A stretch of DNA of 64,000 nt, taken from positions 62,001 through 126,000 of the forward strand of contig JAEWET010000016.1 of assembly GCA_023389195.1 (NCBI GenBank). Reading direction: 5' to 3'. Positions 8,514 through 16,641 of the stretch are shown piece after piece. A program made the translations under genes and the position numbers. The stretch's first letter is position 1. Each line of letters opens with the position of its first letter. This stretch comes from Aliihoeflea sp023389195 (GTDB taxonomy: Bacteria > Pseudomonadota > Alphaproteobacteria > Rhizobiales > Rhizobiaceae). The notes below the pieces were generated by a model. That model did not search any database. It worked only from the letters and a program-made list of their open reading frames with translations, and was not told the origin of the DNA.

Positions 8514-8530
8514 TTGGCACGCGGCTTGAT
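8514..8530 (+). promoter_or_regulatory. Candidate sigma-54 (RpoN) promoter of glnK-amtB
   Basis: The sequence TTGGCACGCGGCTTGAT matches the -24/-12 consensus TGGCACG-N4-TTGCW in the full -24 half (TGGCACG, 8515-8521) and in TTG of the -12 half, with A in place of C. It lies about 85 bases before the glnK ATG. RpoN/NtrC control of glnK-amtB is established in many proteobacteria, so the position makes biological sense. The transcription start is not known. Confidence 0.65.
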
Positions 8531-8614
8531 TCCCTTTGCCTGATCGTCAGCTCGCACGGCCGGCCGGCGATGTCACGCAACGGCGGGGGACCGCAGGGAA
8601 AAGGGCGAAAGCTT

Positions 8615-8953
8615 ATGAAAATCGTGATGGCTATCATCAAGCCGTTCAAGCTCGACGAGGTGCGCGAGGCGCTGACCGCCGTCGGCATCCAGGGCCTGAC
8701 CGTGACCGAGGTCAAGGGCTACGGACGCCAGAAGGGGCACACCGAAATCTATCGCGGCGCCGAATACGCCGTCTCGTTCCTGCCGAAGATCAAGATCGAG
8801 GTCGCCGTCGGCGCAGAGCTCGTCGACCGGGCCGTCGAGGCCATCTCGTCGGCGGCCAAGACCGGCCAGATCGGCGACGGCAAGATCTTCGTCTACGGCA
8901 TCGAGCAGGCGCTGCGCATCCGCACCGGCGAAACCGACACCGACGCGCTTTGA
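8615..8953 (+). CDS. glnK: Nitrogen regulatory P-II protein GlnK
   Basis: A 112-residue trimeric signalling protein that senses 2-oxoglutarate, ATP/ADP and glutamine status and gates the ammonium channel AmtB. It starts MKIVMAIIKPFKLDEVREAL; the ATG at 8615 was chosen over one 15 codons upstream because this is the invariant P-II N-terminus. The T-loop has GYGRQKGHTEIYRGAEY with the uridylylation tyrosine at residue 51. The second signature, GDGKIFVYGIEQALRIRTGE, is complete. The gene lies 28 bases before amtB, the classical glnK-amtB pair. GlnB cannot be excluded by sequence alone, but the neighbour favours GlnK. Confidence 0.95.
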   Translation: MKIVMAIIKPFKLDEVREALTAVGIQGLTVTEVKGYGRQKGHTEIYRGAEYAVSFLPKIKIEVAVGAELVDRAVEAISSAAKTGQIGDGKIFVYGIEQALRIRTGETDTDAL

Positions 8954-8981
8954 CGGCCGGCCCAGTTCTCAGGAGAAAATC

Positions 8982-10358
8982 ATGAATAGTCGCAATTACC
9001 TGGCCCTCGCGCGGCCAATGGTCGGAGCGCTCGCGCTCATCGGACTGACGATGCTGCCGGCCGGCGCGCAGGAAGCCGCCCCCGAGGCGGCCGAAGCCGT
9101 GGCGGGCGAGGCTGCCCAGCACACACAGTTCATCCTCAACTCGCTTCTGATGCTCATCGGCGGCATCCTCGTCTTCTGGATGGCGGCAGGCTTCGCCATG
9201 CTGGAGGCCGGCTTCGTTCGCACCAAGAACGTGTCGATGCAGCTTCTGAAGAACATCACGATGTATTCGCTCGCCTGCTTCGCCTACTACCTGATCGGCT
9301 ACCAGATCATGTATCCGGGCGATGGCTGGACGATCGCCGGCGTGATCGGCGCCTTCGGCGTCGCGGCGCTCGAACCCGTCGCGGTCGGCGCGGACGGCGT
9401 CGACCTGACCTATGCCACGGTCAGCGCCGACTTCTTCTTCCAGGTCATGTTCTGCGCCACTGCCGCCTCAATCGTCTCGGGCACGGTCGCCGAGCGCGTG
9501 CGCCTGTGGCCGTTCCTTGCCTTCACGCTGTTCCTGACCGCGCTGATCTACCCGATCCAGGCGTCCTGGAAGTGGGGCGGCGGCTTCCTCGACGAGGCGG
9601 GCTTCCTCGACTTCGCCGGCTCGACGGTCGTCCACTCGGTCGGCGGCTGGGCCGCGTTGGTCGGGGCGCTCATCATCGGGGCGCGCAAGGGCAAGTACAA
9701 TGCCGACGGCTCGGTCAACGTTCTGCCGGGCTCCAACATGCCGCTGGGCGTCCTCGGCATGTTCATCCTGTGGATGGGCTGGTACGGCTTCAATGGCGCC
9801 TCGCAGCTCGCCATGGGCACGATCGGCGACATCGCCGATGTCGGCCGCGTCATGGCCAACACCAATGCCGGCGCCATCGGCGGCGCATTGGCAGCCGCGA
9901 TCCTGACGCAGCTCATGTACAAGAAGGTCGATCTGACCTTCGTGATCAACGGCGCACTGGCCGGCCTCGTCTCGATCACCGCCGAGCCGCTGACGCCGGG
10001 CCTCGGCACGGCTTCGCTGATCGGCGCGGTCGGCGGCGTGATCGTGGTGTTCTCGGTCCCGCTCCTCGACAAGTTCCGCATCGACGACGTCGTCGGCGCC
10101 ATCCCGGTCCATCTTCTGGCCGGCATCTGGGGCACCATCGCGGTCGTCTTCACCAATGCCGAGGCGAGCCTCGTCACCCAGCTCTACGGCATCGTGGTCG
10201 TCGCGATCTTCGTGATCGTCACCAGCGCGATCGTCTGGCTGATTCTCAAGGCCATCATCGGCCTGCGCCCGACCGAGGAAGCCGAATATCTCGGCCTCGA
10301 CAAGGCCGAGGTCGGCGTCGAAGCCTATCCGGAGTTCCCCGGCGCGACGATCCGCTGA
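8982..10358 (+). CDS. amtB: Ammonium transporter
   Basis: A 458-residue inner-membrane ammonium channel of the Amt family. An N-terminal signal-like segment (residues 1-28, ending AGAQ) precedes about 11 membrane helices. Family segments include GFAMLEAGFVRTKNVSMQLLKN, the STVVHSVGG region with a channel histidine, GWYGFNGASQLA and DDVVGAIPVHLLAGIWG with the second channel histidine. The C-terminal cytoplasmic tail (GLDKAEVGVEAYPEF) is the part that contacts GlnK. It is co-transcribed with glnK and followed by a clear terminator. Confidence 0.96.
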   Translation: MNSRNYLALARPMVGALALIGLTMLPAGAQEAAPEAAEAVAGEAAQHTQFILNSLLMLIGGILVFWMAAGFAMLEAGFVRTKNVSMQLLKNITMYSLACFAYYLIGYQIMYPGDGWTIAGVIGAFGVAALEPVAVGADGVDLTYATVSADFFFQVMFCATAASIVSGTVAERVRLWPFLAFTLFLTALIYPIQASWKWGGGFLDEAGFLDFAGSTVVHSVGGWAALVGALIIGARKGKYNADGSVNVLPGSNMPLGVLGMFILWMGWYGFNGASQLAMGTIGDIADVGRVMANTNAGAIGGALAAAILTQLMYKKVDLTFVINGALAGLVSITAEPLTPGLGTASLIGAVGGVIVVFSVPLLDKFRIDDVVGAIPVHLLAGIWGTIAVVFTNAEASLVTQLYGIVVVAIFVIVTSAIVWLILKAIIGLRPTEEAEYLGLDKAEVGVEAYPEFPGATIR

Positions 10359-10405
10359 TCGACATCCATCCCGTCGCAATGTCGGACCTCCGGCATTGCA
10401 ACCTT

Positions 10406-10432
10406 GGGGCCCGGTTCGCCGGGCCCCTTTTT
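10406..10432 (+). terminator. Rho-independent terminator of glnK-amtB
   Basis: A perfect nine-base stem, GGGGCCCGG and CCGGGCCCC, with a TTCG tetraloop is followed by TTTTT. It begins 48 bases after the amtB stop. Confidence 0.92.
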
Positions 10433-10551
10433 CGTTGGCTCAGATTGTCAATTCGCCTGCGTCATTAGATCATGGCGCAACGTCGTGCAGGAAGATGGAT
10501 CACCATGGATGACACACGCGGGCGGGCGCGCCGTCCGGCGATAGCCTTCAG

Positions 10552-10680
10552 ATGAGCCAACCATCGCTCAAGGCCGTTGTTGGCGGGCTGGTGTTCACGC
10601 TCGTCATTTCCGCCACGGTGGCGGCTGGCGCAATCCTTCTGCTTTTCGGATCGGCCTATCTGCTGGCTCTCGTGAACTGA
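10552..10680 (+). CDS. Small single-helix membrane protein, unrecognised
   Basis: A 42-codon frame in the gap between amtB and ftsK. It begins MSQPSLKAVVGG and continues as one long hydrophobic stretch (about residues 9-40), so if made it would be a one-helix inner-membrane protein. A 16-codon frame starting at ATG 10505 ends in TGA at 10553-10555, overlapping this ATG in the arrangement ATGA, which would allow translational coupling. No family was recognised. The reading is supported by the sharp membrane pattern and by the overlap, not by a strong ribosome site. Confidence 0.4.
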   Translation: MSQPSLKAVVGGLVFTLVISATVAAGAILLLFGSAYLLALVN

Positions 10681-10713
10681 TGCGGGCAGCCGGTAGCCGA
10701 TGAAAGTCCATGG

Positions 10714-10728
10714 TTAATGCGGCCTTAA
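10714..10728 (+). promoter_or_regulatory. CtrA-type binding box TTAA-N7-TTAA upstream of ftsK
   Basis: TTAATGCGGCCTTAA is an exact match to the full CtrA consensus TTAA-N7-TTAA, placed 70 bases before the ftsK ATG. CtrA is the master cell-cycle regulator of alphaproteobacteria, so control of a chromosome-segregation and division gene is plausible. Binding is inferred. The rest of the 10433-10797 gap holds the 42-codon frame and nothing else recognised. Confidence 0.6.
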
Positions 10729-10797
10729 CCCCCTGTCGTTAGCGTCGGTGCGAATCTGGCGCCGATCACGCGGCGCGACGGGCATACGGGGTCAGCC

Positions 10798-13419
10798 ATG
10801 CGTTCGCAGTCACACGCACTCACCTTGAACGAGGGCGATAGCGGTTTCACCGGCTTCCTGCGCAGGCAGATGCGCAAGCTGACGGGCACCGCGATTCTCG
10901 TTGGCGTCGCCGCGATCGTCGCAAGTCTGGCCACCTGGAACGTCGCCGATCCAAGCTTCAGCCACGCGACCGACAACCCCGTCACCAACGCCGCCGGCTA
11001 TCCGGGCGCCGTCGTTTCCGATCTCCTGATGCAGTTCTTCGGCCTCGGCTCGGTCGTCGCGCTGGTGCCGGCGATCGTCTGGGCGATCGGGCTGGTGCTC
11101 GGGCGCGGCATCCTGCAGCCGGGCAAGCGCGCCTTCGCCTGGTTCGGCGCGGCCGCGCTCGGCGCGGGCATCATCGGCTGCATGGAAGCCCCGCCCACCT
11201 GGCCGCTGCCGTCCGGCCTCGGCGGCGTCTTCGGCGACATCGTGCTGGCGCTGCCGGGCAAGTTCATCGGCGCCTATCCGAGCGGCCTTGCCGGCTTCGT
11301 CACGGCTGCGCTGCTCTTCATTCCTGCCGGCGCGCTGCTCTACGTCGCCTGCAATGCGCTGACGTCCAAGCCCGTCGAACGCAAGAAGCTCGCCCGCAAG
11401 CCGGTCGAGGAAGAGGTCGACGCGGACGAGGACGACGACGAGGATTATGACGACGAGGGCACCGAAGGGCGGTTCCTGGCCCTCGGCGCGGTCGCGCATA
11501 TGTGGCTTTCGGCGCAGGCTTTCTTCCGCCGTCACGGCGGTGGGACTCTGGCCGCCCGCACCCGCCATCGCGACGACACGCTCGACGCGTTGGACGAGAT
11601 CGAAAACCGCCCCGTTCGCCCGGCGGGCCGTGTCGAGCCCGGCTTCGAGCCTGCGCCGCGCGCCTCAGCTCCCTCGATCGAGCCGCCCTTCGATATCGAC
11701 GATATCGGCCTCGACGAGGACGATCTCGACCCCAATACGCCCGTACCGACACCGCAGGAGATCGCCGCGCGGCGTGCGCAAGCGGCTCCGCGCGCGGCAG
11801 CGGCGGCACCGTCCTTCGCTCGCGTCGAGCAGGCCGCGCCACGCCCGGCGCCGAGCGCTTCGAACGCGCGTCCGCCCGTATCCGATGGTTTCGAGATGCC
11901 GGATCTCGAATTCCTCTCCGAGCCGAAGGCGATGGCGCGCGACGCCTCGCTTTCCAAGGATGCGCTCGAGCAGAACGCCCGCATCCTCGAAGGCGTGCTG
12001 GAGGATTTCGGCGTCAAGGGCGAGATCATCCAGGTTCGCCCCGGCCCGGTCGTGACGCTCTACGAGCTCGAGCCGGCGCCCGGCATCAAGTCCTCACGCG
12101 TCATCGGCCTGGCCGACGACATCGCCCGCTCGATGAGCGCGATCGCCGCGCGCGTCGCCGTCGTGCCGGGCCGCAACGCCATCGGCATCGAACTGCCCAA
12201 CGCCAAGCGCGAGACCGTCTATCTGCGCGAAATCCTCGCCAGCCAGGACTTCGACCAGACCAAGGCCAAGCTGGCGCTCGCGCTCGGCAAGTCGATCAAT
12301 GGCGAGGCGGTCATCGTCGACATCGCCAAGATGCCGCACGTCCTCGTCGCCGGCACCACGGGCTCGGGCAAGTCGGTCGCCATCAACACGATGATCCTGT
12401 CGCTGCTCTACCGCATGACGCCGGATGAGTGCCGCCTGATCATGATCGATCCGAAGATGCTGGAACTGTCCGTCTATGACGGCATCCCGCATCTTCTGAC
12501 CCCCGTCGTCACCGACCCGAAGAAGGCCGTCGTCGCGCTCAAATGGACCGTGCGCGAGATGGAGGACCGCTATCGCAAGATGTCGAAGGTCGGCGTGCGC
12601 AACATCGACGGCTTCAACCAGCGCGTCGCGACCGCCGAGAAGAAGGGCGAGCAGATCAGCCGCACGGTGCAGACCGGCTTCGACCGCGAGACGGGCGAGG
12701 CGATCTACGAGACCGAGACGCTCGAAATGGAGCGCATGCCCTATATCGTCGTCATCATCGACGAGATGGCCGACCTGATGATGGTCGCCGGCAAGGACAT
12801 CGAAGGCGCGGTGCAGCGCCTCGCGCAGATGGCGCGTGCGGCCGGCATCCACGTGATCATGGCGACGCAGCGCCCGTCGGTCGATGTCATCACCGGCACG
12901 ATCAAGGCCAACTTCCCCACCCGCATGTCCTTCCAGGTGACGTCGAAGATCGACAGCCGCACCATTCTGGGCGAGCAGGGCGCCGAACAACTTCTGGGCA
13001 TGGGCGACATGCTCTACATGGCCGGCGGCGGGCGCATCCAGCGCGTCCACGGACCGTTCGTGGCGGATGACGAGGTCGAGAAGGTCGTCGCGCATCTGAA
13101 GCTTCAGGGCGTGCCGGAATATCTCGATTCGATCACCGAGGATGACGAGGACGAAGAGGGCGGCGGCGCGTCGGGCAAGTCCGGCGGCGGCAACGGCAAC
13201 AGCAATCTCGACGATTCCGACGACCCCTACGACCAGGCGGTCTCGGTCGTGCTGCGCGACGGCAAGGCGTCGACCTCCTACATCCAGCGCCGTCTCGGCA
13301 TCGGCTACAACCGCGCCGCCTCGATCATCGAGAAGATGGAGCAGGAAGGCATCGTCGGCCCGGCCAACCATGCCGGCAAGCGCGAAATCCTCGTGCCGAC
13401 CGAGGAAGAGACCTACTAG
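10798..13419 (+). CDS. ftsK: DNA translocase FtsK
   Basis: An 873-residue septal DNA pump that moves chromosome dimers and terminus DNA during division. Residues about 30-200 form four membrane helices. An acidic and proline/alanine-rich linker (about residues 200-390, including runs of Asp/Glu) joins them to the motor. The motor has Walker A GTTGSGKS at about 519-526, Walker B IVVIIDEMADLMMV near 655, and ATQRPSVDVITGTIKANFP. The C-terminal winged-helix gamma domain that reads KOPS sequences is present (DPYDQAVSVVLRDGKASTS and later IQRRLGIGYNRAASII). The linker is much shorter than in E. coli, as usual outside enterobacteria. A CtrA-type box precedes it; lolA follows. Confidence 0.97.
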   Translation: MRSQSHALTLNEGDSGFTGFLRRQMRKLTGTAILVGVAAIVASLATWNVADPSFSHATDNPVTNAAGYPGAVVSDLLMQFFGLGSVVALVPAIVWAIGLVLGRGILQPGKRAFAWFGAAALGAGIIGCMEAPPTWPLPSGLGGVFGDIVLALPGKFIGAYPSGLAGFVTAALLFIPAGALLYVACNALTSKPVERKKLARKPVEEEVDADEDDDEDYDDEGTEGRFLALGAVAHMWLSAQAFFRRHGGGTLAARTRHRDDTLDALDEIENRPVRPAGRVEPGFEPAPRASAPSIEPPFDIDDIGLDEDDLDPNTPVPTPQEIAARRAQAAPRAAAAAPSFARVEQAAPRPAPSASNARPPVSDGFEMPDLEFLSEPKAMARDASLSKDALEQNARILEGVLEDFGVKGEIIQVRPGPVVTLYELEPAPGIKSSRVIGLADDIARSMSAIAARVAVVPGRNAIGIELPNAKRETVYLREILASQDFDQTKAKLALALGKSINGEAVIVDIAKMPHVLVAGTTGSGKSVAINTMILSLLYRMTPDECRLIMIDPKMLELSVYDGIPHLLTPVVTDPKKAVVALKWTVREMEDRYRKMSKVGVRNIDGFNQRVATAEKKGEQISRTVQTGFDRETGEAIYETETLEMERMPYIVVIIDEMADLMMVAGKDIEGAVQRLAQMARAAGIHVIMATQRPSVDVITGTIKANFPTRMSFQVTSKIDSRTILGEQGAEQLLGMGDMLYMAGGGRIQRVHGPFVADDEVEKVVAHLKLQGVPEYLDSITEDDEDEEGGGASGKSGGGNGNSNLDDSDDPYDQAVSVVLRDGKASTSYIQRRLGIGYNRAASIIEKMEQEGIVGPANHAGKREILVPTEEETY

Positions 13420-13507
13420 CAGGGAAGGGGCGCGACAAATTTGCCGCGCTCCCGGCCAAACTAAAGCCCCACTGGCGCGTTATCCGCCTCAGTTGAGGGC
13501 AACACCG

Positions 13508-14176
13508 ATGATTTCGCGAGTTTCAAGAATGGCAAAATCCAGTTCGAAGACCCGCCGCGGCGTTCTTGCGCTTGGCATGGGCGCGGCGCTTCTCGCCGCC
13601 TCCGGCATCCTGCCGGCAGCCAAGGCCATGGCGCAGCCGGCCGAGGCGCAGCAGATCGCCGACCACTTCTCGTCCGTGAAGACCATGATGGGCGATTTCG
13701 TGCAGTTTGGCCCGAGCGGCGAACAGACCGGCGGTAAGTTCTTCATCGAGCGGCCGGGCAAGGTGCGCTTCAACTACGAGAACCCGTCGACCTTCAAGGT
13801 CACGGCGGACGGCACGTCGGTCGTGCTCGAAAATGCGCGCATGAACACGGCGGACCTCTATTCGCTGTCCTCGACGCCGCTGAAGCTGCTCCTCGACGAG
13901 CGCATCGACCTGTCCGGCAACAAGGTGCAGGATGTGCGCCAGGAAGCCGACGCCACCACGATCACGCTCGCCGACCGTTCGGTCTTCGGCAATTCGACCA
14001 TCACCATGATGTTCGACCCGCAGAACTACGAACTGAAGCAGTGGACGATCCGCGACGCGCAGGGCAAGGACACGACGGTGATGATCTACAACGTCCAGTC
14101 GGGCGTCACCTTCGACCGTTCGGTCTTCGCGATCAATTACGACCGCATCAACGAGATGGTCTCGCCCAACCGCTGA
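13508..14176 (+). CDS. lolA: Outer-membrane lipoprotein carrier protein LolA
   Basis: A 222-residue periplasmic chaperone that carries lipoproteins from the LolCDE complex to the outer membrane. Its N-terminus resembles a Tat-type signal (SSKTRRGVLALG, then a hydrophobic stretch, then AKAMA), followed by the LolA fold with GDFVQFGPSGEQTGGKFFIE, RPGKVRFNYENPS and DPQNYELKQWTIRDAQG. Start could be ATG 13508 or ATG 13529; both keep the signal. It follows ftsK by 88 bases, an arrangement common in Rhizobiales. The Tat-like export signal is unusual for LolA elsewhere, where Sec is normal. Confidence 0.88.
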   Translation: MISRVSRMAKSSSKTRRGVLALGMGAALLAASGILPAAKAMAQPAEAQQIADHFSSVKTMMGDFVQFGPSGEQTGGKFFIERPGKVRFNYENPSTFKVTADGTSVVLENARMNTADLYSLSSTPLKLLLDERIDLSGNKVQDVRQEADATTITLADRSVFGNSTITMMFDPQNYELKQWTIRDAQGKDTTVMIYNVQSGVTFDRSVFAINYDRINEMVSPNR

Positions 14177-14246
14177 TCATCGGCGCTGACCTGTGGACGA
14201 GCGGCCGAAACGGCCGGTTCTCGTGCCCGAAGCTTGAGTTCGAAGG

Positions 14247-14280
14247 ATGCGGCTGGCAGGGTCCGGCCGCATTTCTCATT
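14247..14280 (+). terminator. Probable terminator or attenuator between lolA and xthA
   Basis: ATGCGGC (14247-14253) pairs with GCCGCAT (14266-14272) and is followed by the T-rich TTCTCATTT. A second stem, CGGCCG-AAA-CGGCCG, lies just before it near 14201-14215. These would end lolA transcripts. Confidence 0.5.
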
Positions 14281-14297
14281 TCGGGCGCAGCTTCTCC

Positions 14298-15104
14298 ATG
14301 CCGTTTTCCATCGCCACCTGGAACATCAATTCCGTTCGCCTGCGCATGCCGCTGGTCGAGCAGTTCGTGACGCAGTATCGGCCGGACGTGCTGTGCCTGC
14401 AGGAGACGAAGTGCCCGGACGATCTGTTCCCGCTGAAGGCGCTGCGCGCGCTGGGCTACGAGCACATCGAGATCAGTGGCCAGAAGGGCTATCACGGCGT
14501 CGCCACCATCTCGCTGCGCCCGCTCGAAATCGTCGAGAAGCGCGATTTCTGCACCATGGGCGACTGCCGCCACCTCGCCGCCAATGTCGAGGCGGGCGGC
14601 CACAAGATCCTCGTCCATAATTTCTACGTGCCCGCCGGCGGCGACGAACCGGACCCGGCGATCAACCCGAAATTCCGCCACAAGCTCGATTTCGTGTCCG
14701 AGATGCACGGGGTGCGCGCCACGAGCGGCGAGGCGGCCGCGTCGATCCTCGTCGGCGATCTGAACATCGCGCCGCTGGAGGCCGACGTCTGGTCGCACCG
14801 CCAACTCCTGAAGGTCGTCAGCCACACGCCGATCGAGACCGAAAGCTTCGAGGCGATGCGCCGGGCGGGCAACTGGGTCGATTTGATGCGCCAGGCGATC
14901 CCCGAGCCGGAGAAGATCTACACCTGGTGGAGCTACCGCGCCAAGGACTGGGAAGCCTCCAACCGCGGCCGCCGGCTCGATCACGTCTGGTCGTCCGCGA
15001 ACATCGCGCCGAAGCTGTCGTCGATCGAGGTGCTGAAGGAAGCGCGCGGCTGGGAGCGCCCGTCGGACCATGTGCCGGTGATTGCGCGGTTCGATCTGGA
15101 GTAG
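14298..15104 (+). CDS. xthA: Exodeoxyribonuclease III
   Basis: A 268-residue endonuclease/exonuclease/phosphatase-fold enzyme for base-excision repair (AP-site cleavage and 3'-5' exonuclease). It shows IATWNINSVRLRM, the metal-binding CLQETKCPD, ILVGDLNIAPLEADVW, the RRLDHVWSS segment and the terminal ERPSDHVPVIA carrying the catalytic Asp-His pair. The ATG at 14298 (MPFSIATWN) was chosen because a start 17 codons earlier would run through the upstream stem-loop. It is followed by a repeat of family A. Confidence 0.95.
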   Translation: MPFSIATWNINSVRLRMPLVEQFVTQYRPDVLCLQETKCPDDLFPLKALRALGYEHIEISGQKGYHGVATISLRPLEIVEKRDFCTMGDCRHLAANVEAGGHKILVHNFYVPAGGDEPDPAINPKFRHKLDFVSEMHGVRATSGEAAASILVGDLNIAPLEADVWSHRQLLKVVSHTPIETESFEAMRRAGNWVDLMRQAIPEPEKIYTWWSYRAKDWEASNRGRRLDHVWSSANIAPKLSSIEVLKEARGWERPSDHVPVIARFDLE

Positions 15105-15114
15105 GTTTTTTCGG

Positions 15115-15265
15115 AGAGGACCCCCACCCTTTATCCCTCCCCACAAGGGGGAGGGAGGGCATGCACGTCGCGCCCTTGCTAGGCCGGGTGACAAAATTGA
15201 CGGAAAGGCTCGACGCTGGCGACTCCCTCCCCCTTGTGGGGAGGGATAAAGGGTGGGGTCCGCTT
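15115..15265. repeat. Palindromic intergenic element, family A copy 1
   Basis: Near-perfect inverted arms of about 37 bases (left from 15119, right ending about 15260) contain CCCACCCTTTATCCCTCCCC followed by ACAAGGGGGAGGGA and its complement. The arms enclose about 65 unrelated bases. The same arms occur at 46138-46310. It sits in the convergent gap between xthA and the cNMP-binding gene and would fold into a long hairpin in transcripts from either side. Confidence 0.85.
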
Positions 15266-15274
15266 CGGGAAAAA

Positions 15275-15730
15275 CTACTCCGAAAACCTCGGCGCCAAGC
15301 TTTGGATATCAGCCAACAGCGCCCCCAGATTGTCCGTGATGCGTTGGTGTAATAATGCCGCCGTCTCGGGGTATTCGGTGAGGATGCGGCGGAACAGCGT
15401 GCGGTTGAGGCGGATGAGTTCGACGTCGCTTGTCGCCAGCGCGCCGGTCAGCCGGGTGGTGGGGGCGATGATGGCGAGTTCGCCGAGCATGGTGCCGGGG
15501 CCGACTTCTGCGAGGCTGATGCGTTCGCCGTCGCGTTCGCGAAAGAGCGAGACGGTGCCGGTCGTCACCACATAGCCGCTCTCGGCCGACTGCCCTTCGC
15601 GATAGAGGACGCGGCCGGAAGCGAGGCGCAGGCTTTCGGCGCCGAAGGCGAGCAGACGCAACTGTTCCGACGTGAAGCCGGCAAGCAGCTCCACGCCCGA
15701 GAGAATGCGAATGTCGTCGTCCAAGGCCAT
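15275..15730 (-). CDS. Cyclic nucleotide-binding domain protein (Crp-like, no DNA-binding domain)
   Basis: A 151-residue protein consisting of one cNMP-binding beta-roll: LLAGFTSEQLRLLAFGAE, the YREGQSAESGYVVTTGTVSLFR strands, and the phosphate-binding cassette region GTMLGELAIIAPTTRLTGALA with GELAII. It ends without a helix-turn-helix, so it is not a transcription factor itself. It is encoded 61 bases after a response regulator gene on the same strand and is probably co-transcribed with it. Ligand and partner are unknown. Confidence 0.85.
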   Translation of the reverse strand: MALDDDIRILSGVELLAGFTSEQLRLLAFGAESLRLASGRVLYREGQSAESGYVVTTGTVSLFRERDGERISLAEVGPGTMLGELAIIAPTTRLTGALATSDVELIRLNRTLFRRILTEYPETAALLHQRITDNLGALLADIQSLAPRFSE

Positions 15731-15791
15731 CGGCGTCCCCGTCTGCGCGCGCCGACCCCCATCGGCTGCGGCAGCACGTCCGTGCCTGAAA

Positions 15792-16475
15792 TCAGGGCAC
15801 CAGCTTGTATCCGCCGCTTTCTGTCACAAGAATTTCGGCATTGGAAGGATCGCGCTCGATCTTCTGGCGCAGGCGGTAGACGTGGGTTTCCAGCGTGTGG
15901 GTGGTGACGCCCGAATTGTAGCCCCAGACCTCTTCGAGCAGCACGTCGCGCGTGACGACCTTCTTGTCGGCCCGGTAGAGATACTTGATGATCGAGGCTT
16001 CCTTTTCCGTCAGGCGGATCTTCCCGCCCTTGGCGTCGGTCAGAAGCTTCTGGCTCGGCTTGAAGACGTAGGGACCGACATTGAAGGTGGCGTCCTCGCT
16101 CTGCTCGTGCTGGCGAAGCTGGGCGCGGATGCGCGCCAGAAGCACGGCGAAGCGGAACGGCTTGGTGACATAGTCGTTGGCGCCCGCTTCGAGCCCGAGG
16201 ATCGTGTCGGAATCCGTATCCTGCCCGGTCAGCATGATGATCGGCGCCTTGTAGCCGCCCTTGCGCAGGATCTTCACCGCCTCGCGGCCATCCATGTCCG
16301 GCAGGCCGACATCCATGATGAGCAGGTCGACGATGCCGCCGCGCGCGGTCTGGACGCCCTTGGCCGCGGTCGGCTCCTGGAGGACGTCGAATTCCTCGTA
16401 GAGCGACAACTGGTCGGCCAGCGTCTCGCGCAGATCGTTGTCGTCGTCGACGATGAGAATGGTGCGTGACGTCAT
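15792..16475 (-). CDS. OmpR/PhoB-family response regulator
   Basis: A 227-residue two-component transcription factor. The receiver domain (residues 1-120) has the acidic pocket IVDDDND, phospho-acceptor Asp55 in LLIMDVGLPDMDG, the switch residue in MLTGQD, and the lysine in DYVTKPF. The C-terminal winged helix (about 130-227) has LTEKEASIIKYLY and THTLETHVYRLRQKIE. No histidine kinase is adjacent, so the partner is an orphan elsewhere. The context next to an L,D-transpeptidase and a cNMP-binding protein resembles rhizobial CenR-like regulators of the cell envelope, but I could not confirm this. Confidence 0.9.
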   Translation of the reverse strand: MTSRTILIVDDDNDLRETLADQLSLYEEFDVLQEPTAAKGVQTARGGIVDLLIMDVGLPDMDGREAVKILRKGGYKAPIIMLTGQDTDSDTILGLEAGANDYVTKPFRFAVLLARIRAQLRQHEQSEDATFNVGPYVFKPSQKLLTDAKGGKIRLTEKEASIIKYLYRADKKVVTRDVLLEEVWGYNSGVTTHTLETHVYRLRQKIERDPSNAEILVTESGGYKLVP

Positions 16476-16641
16476 CGTTCAGTCCATCTTGTTGAGATAT
16501 CTGGCGGTTTCGCCTATCGCTCTAGGCTGGGCGGGTAAGTCTGGATAGTCTCTCACGGTGATTTGCTTGAGCAAACGATCATACTCCAAATTCCGTGAGT
16601 GCAATGGCGGTGCGGCGAAAAAAGGACGCGTTGTCAGGCAT

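Noticed and set aside
16563..16574. Short palindrome TTGCTTGAGCAA as an FNR/CRP site for the L,D-transpeptidase gene
   Set aside because: It fits neither consensus well and such short dyads occur by chance at this frequency.
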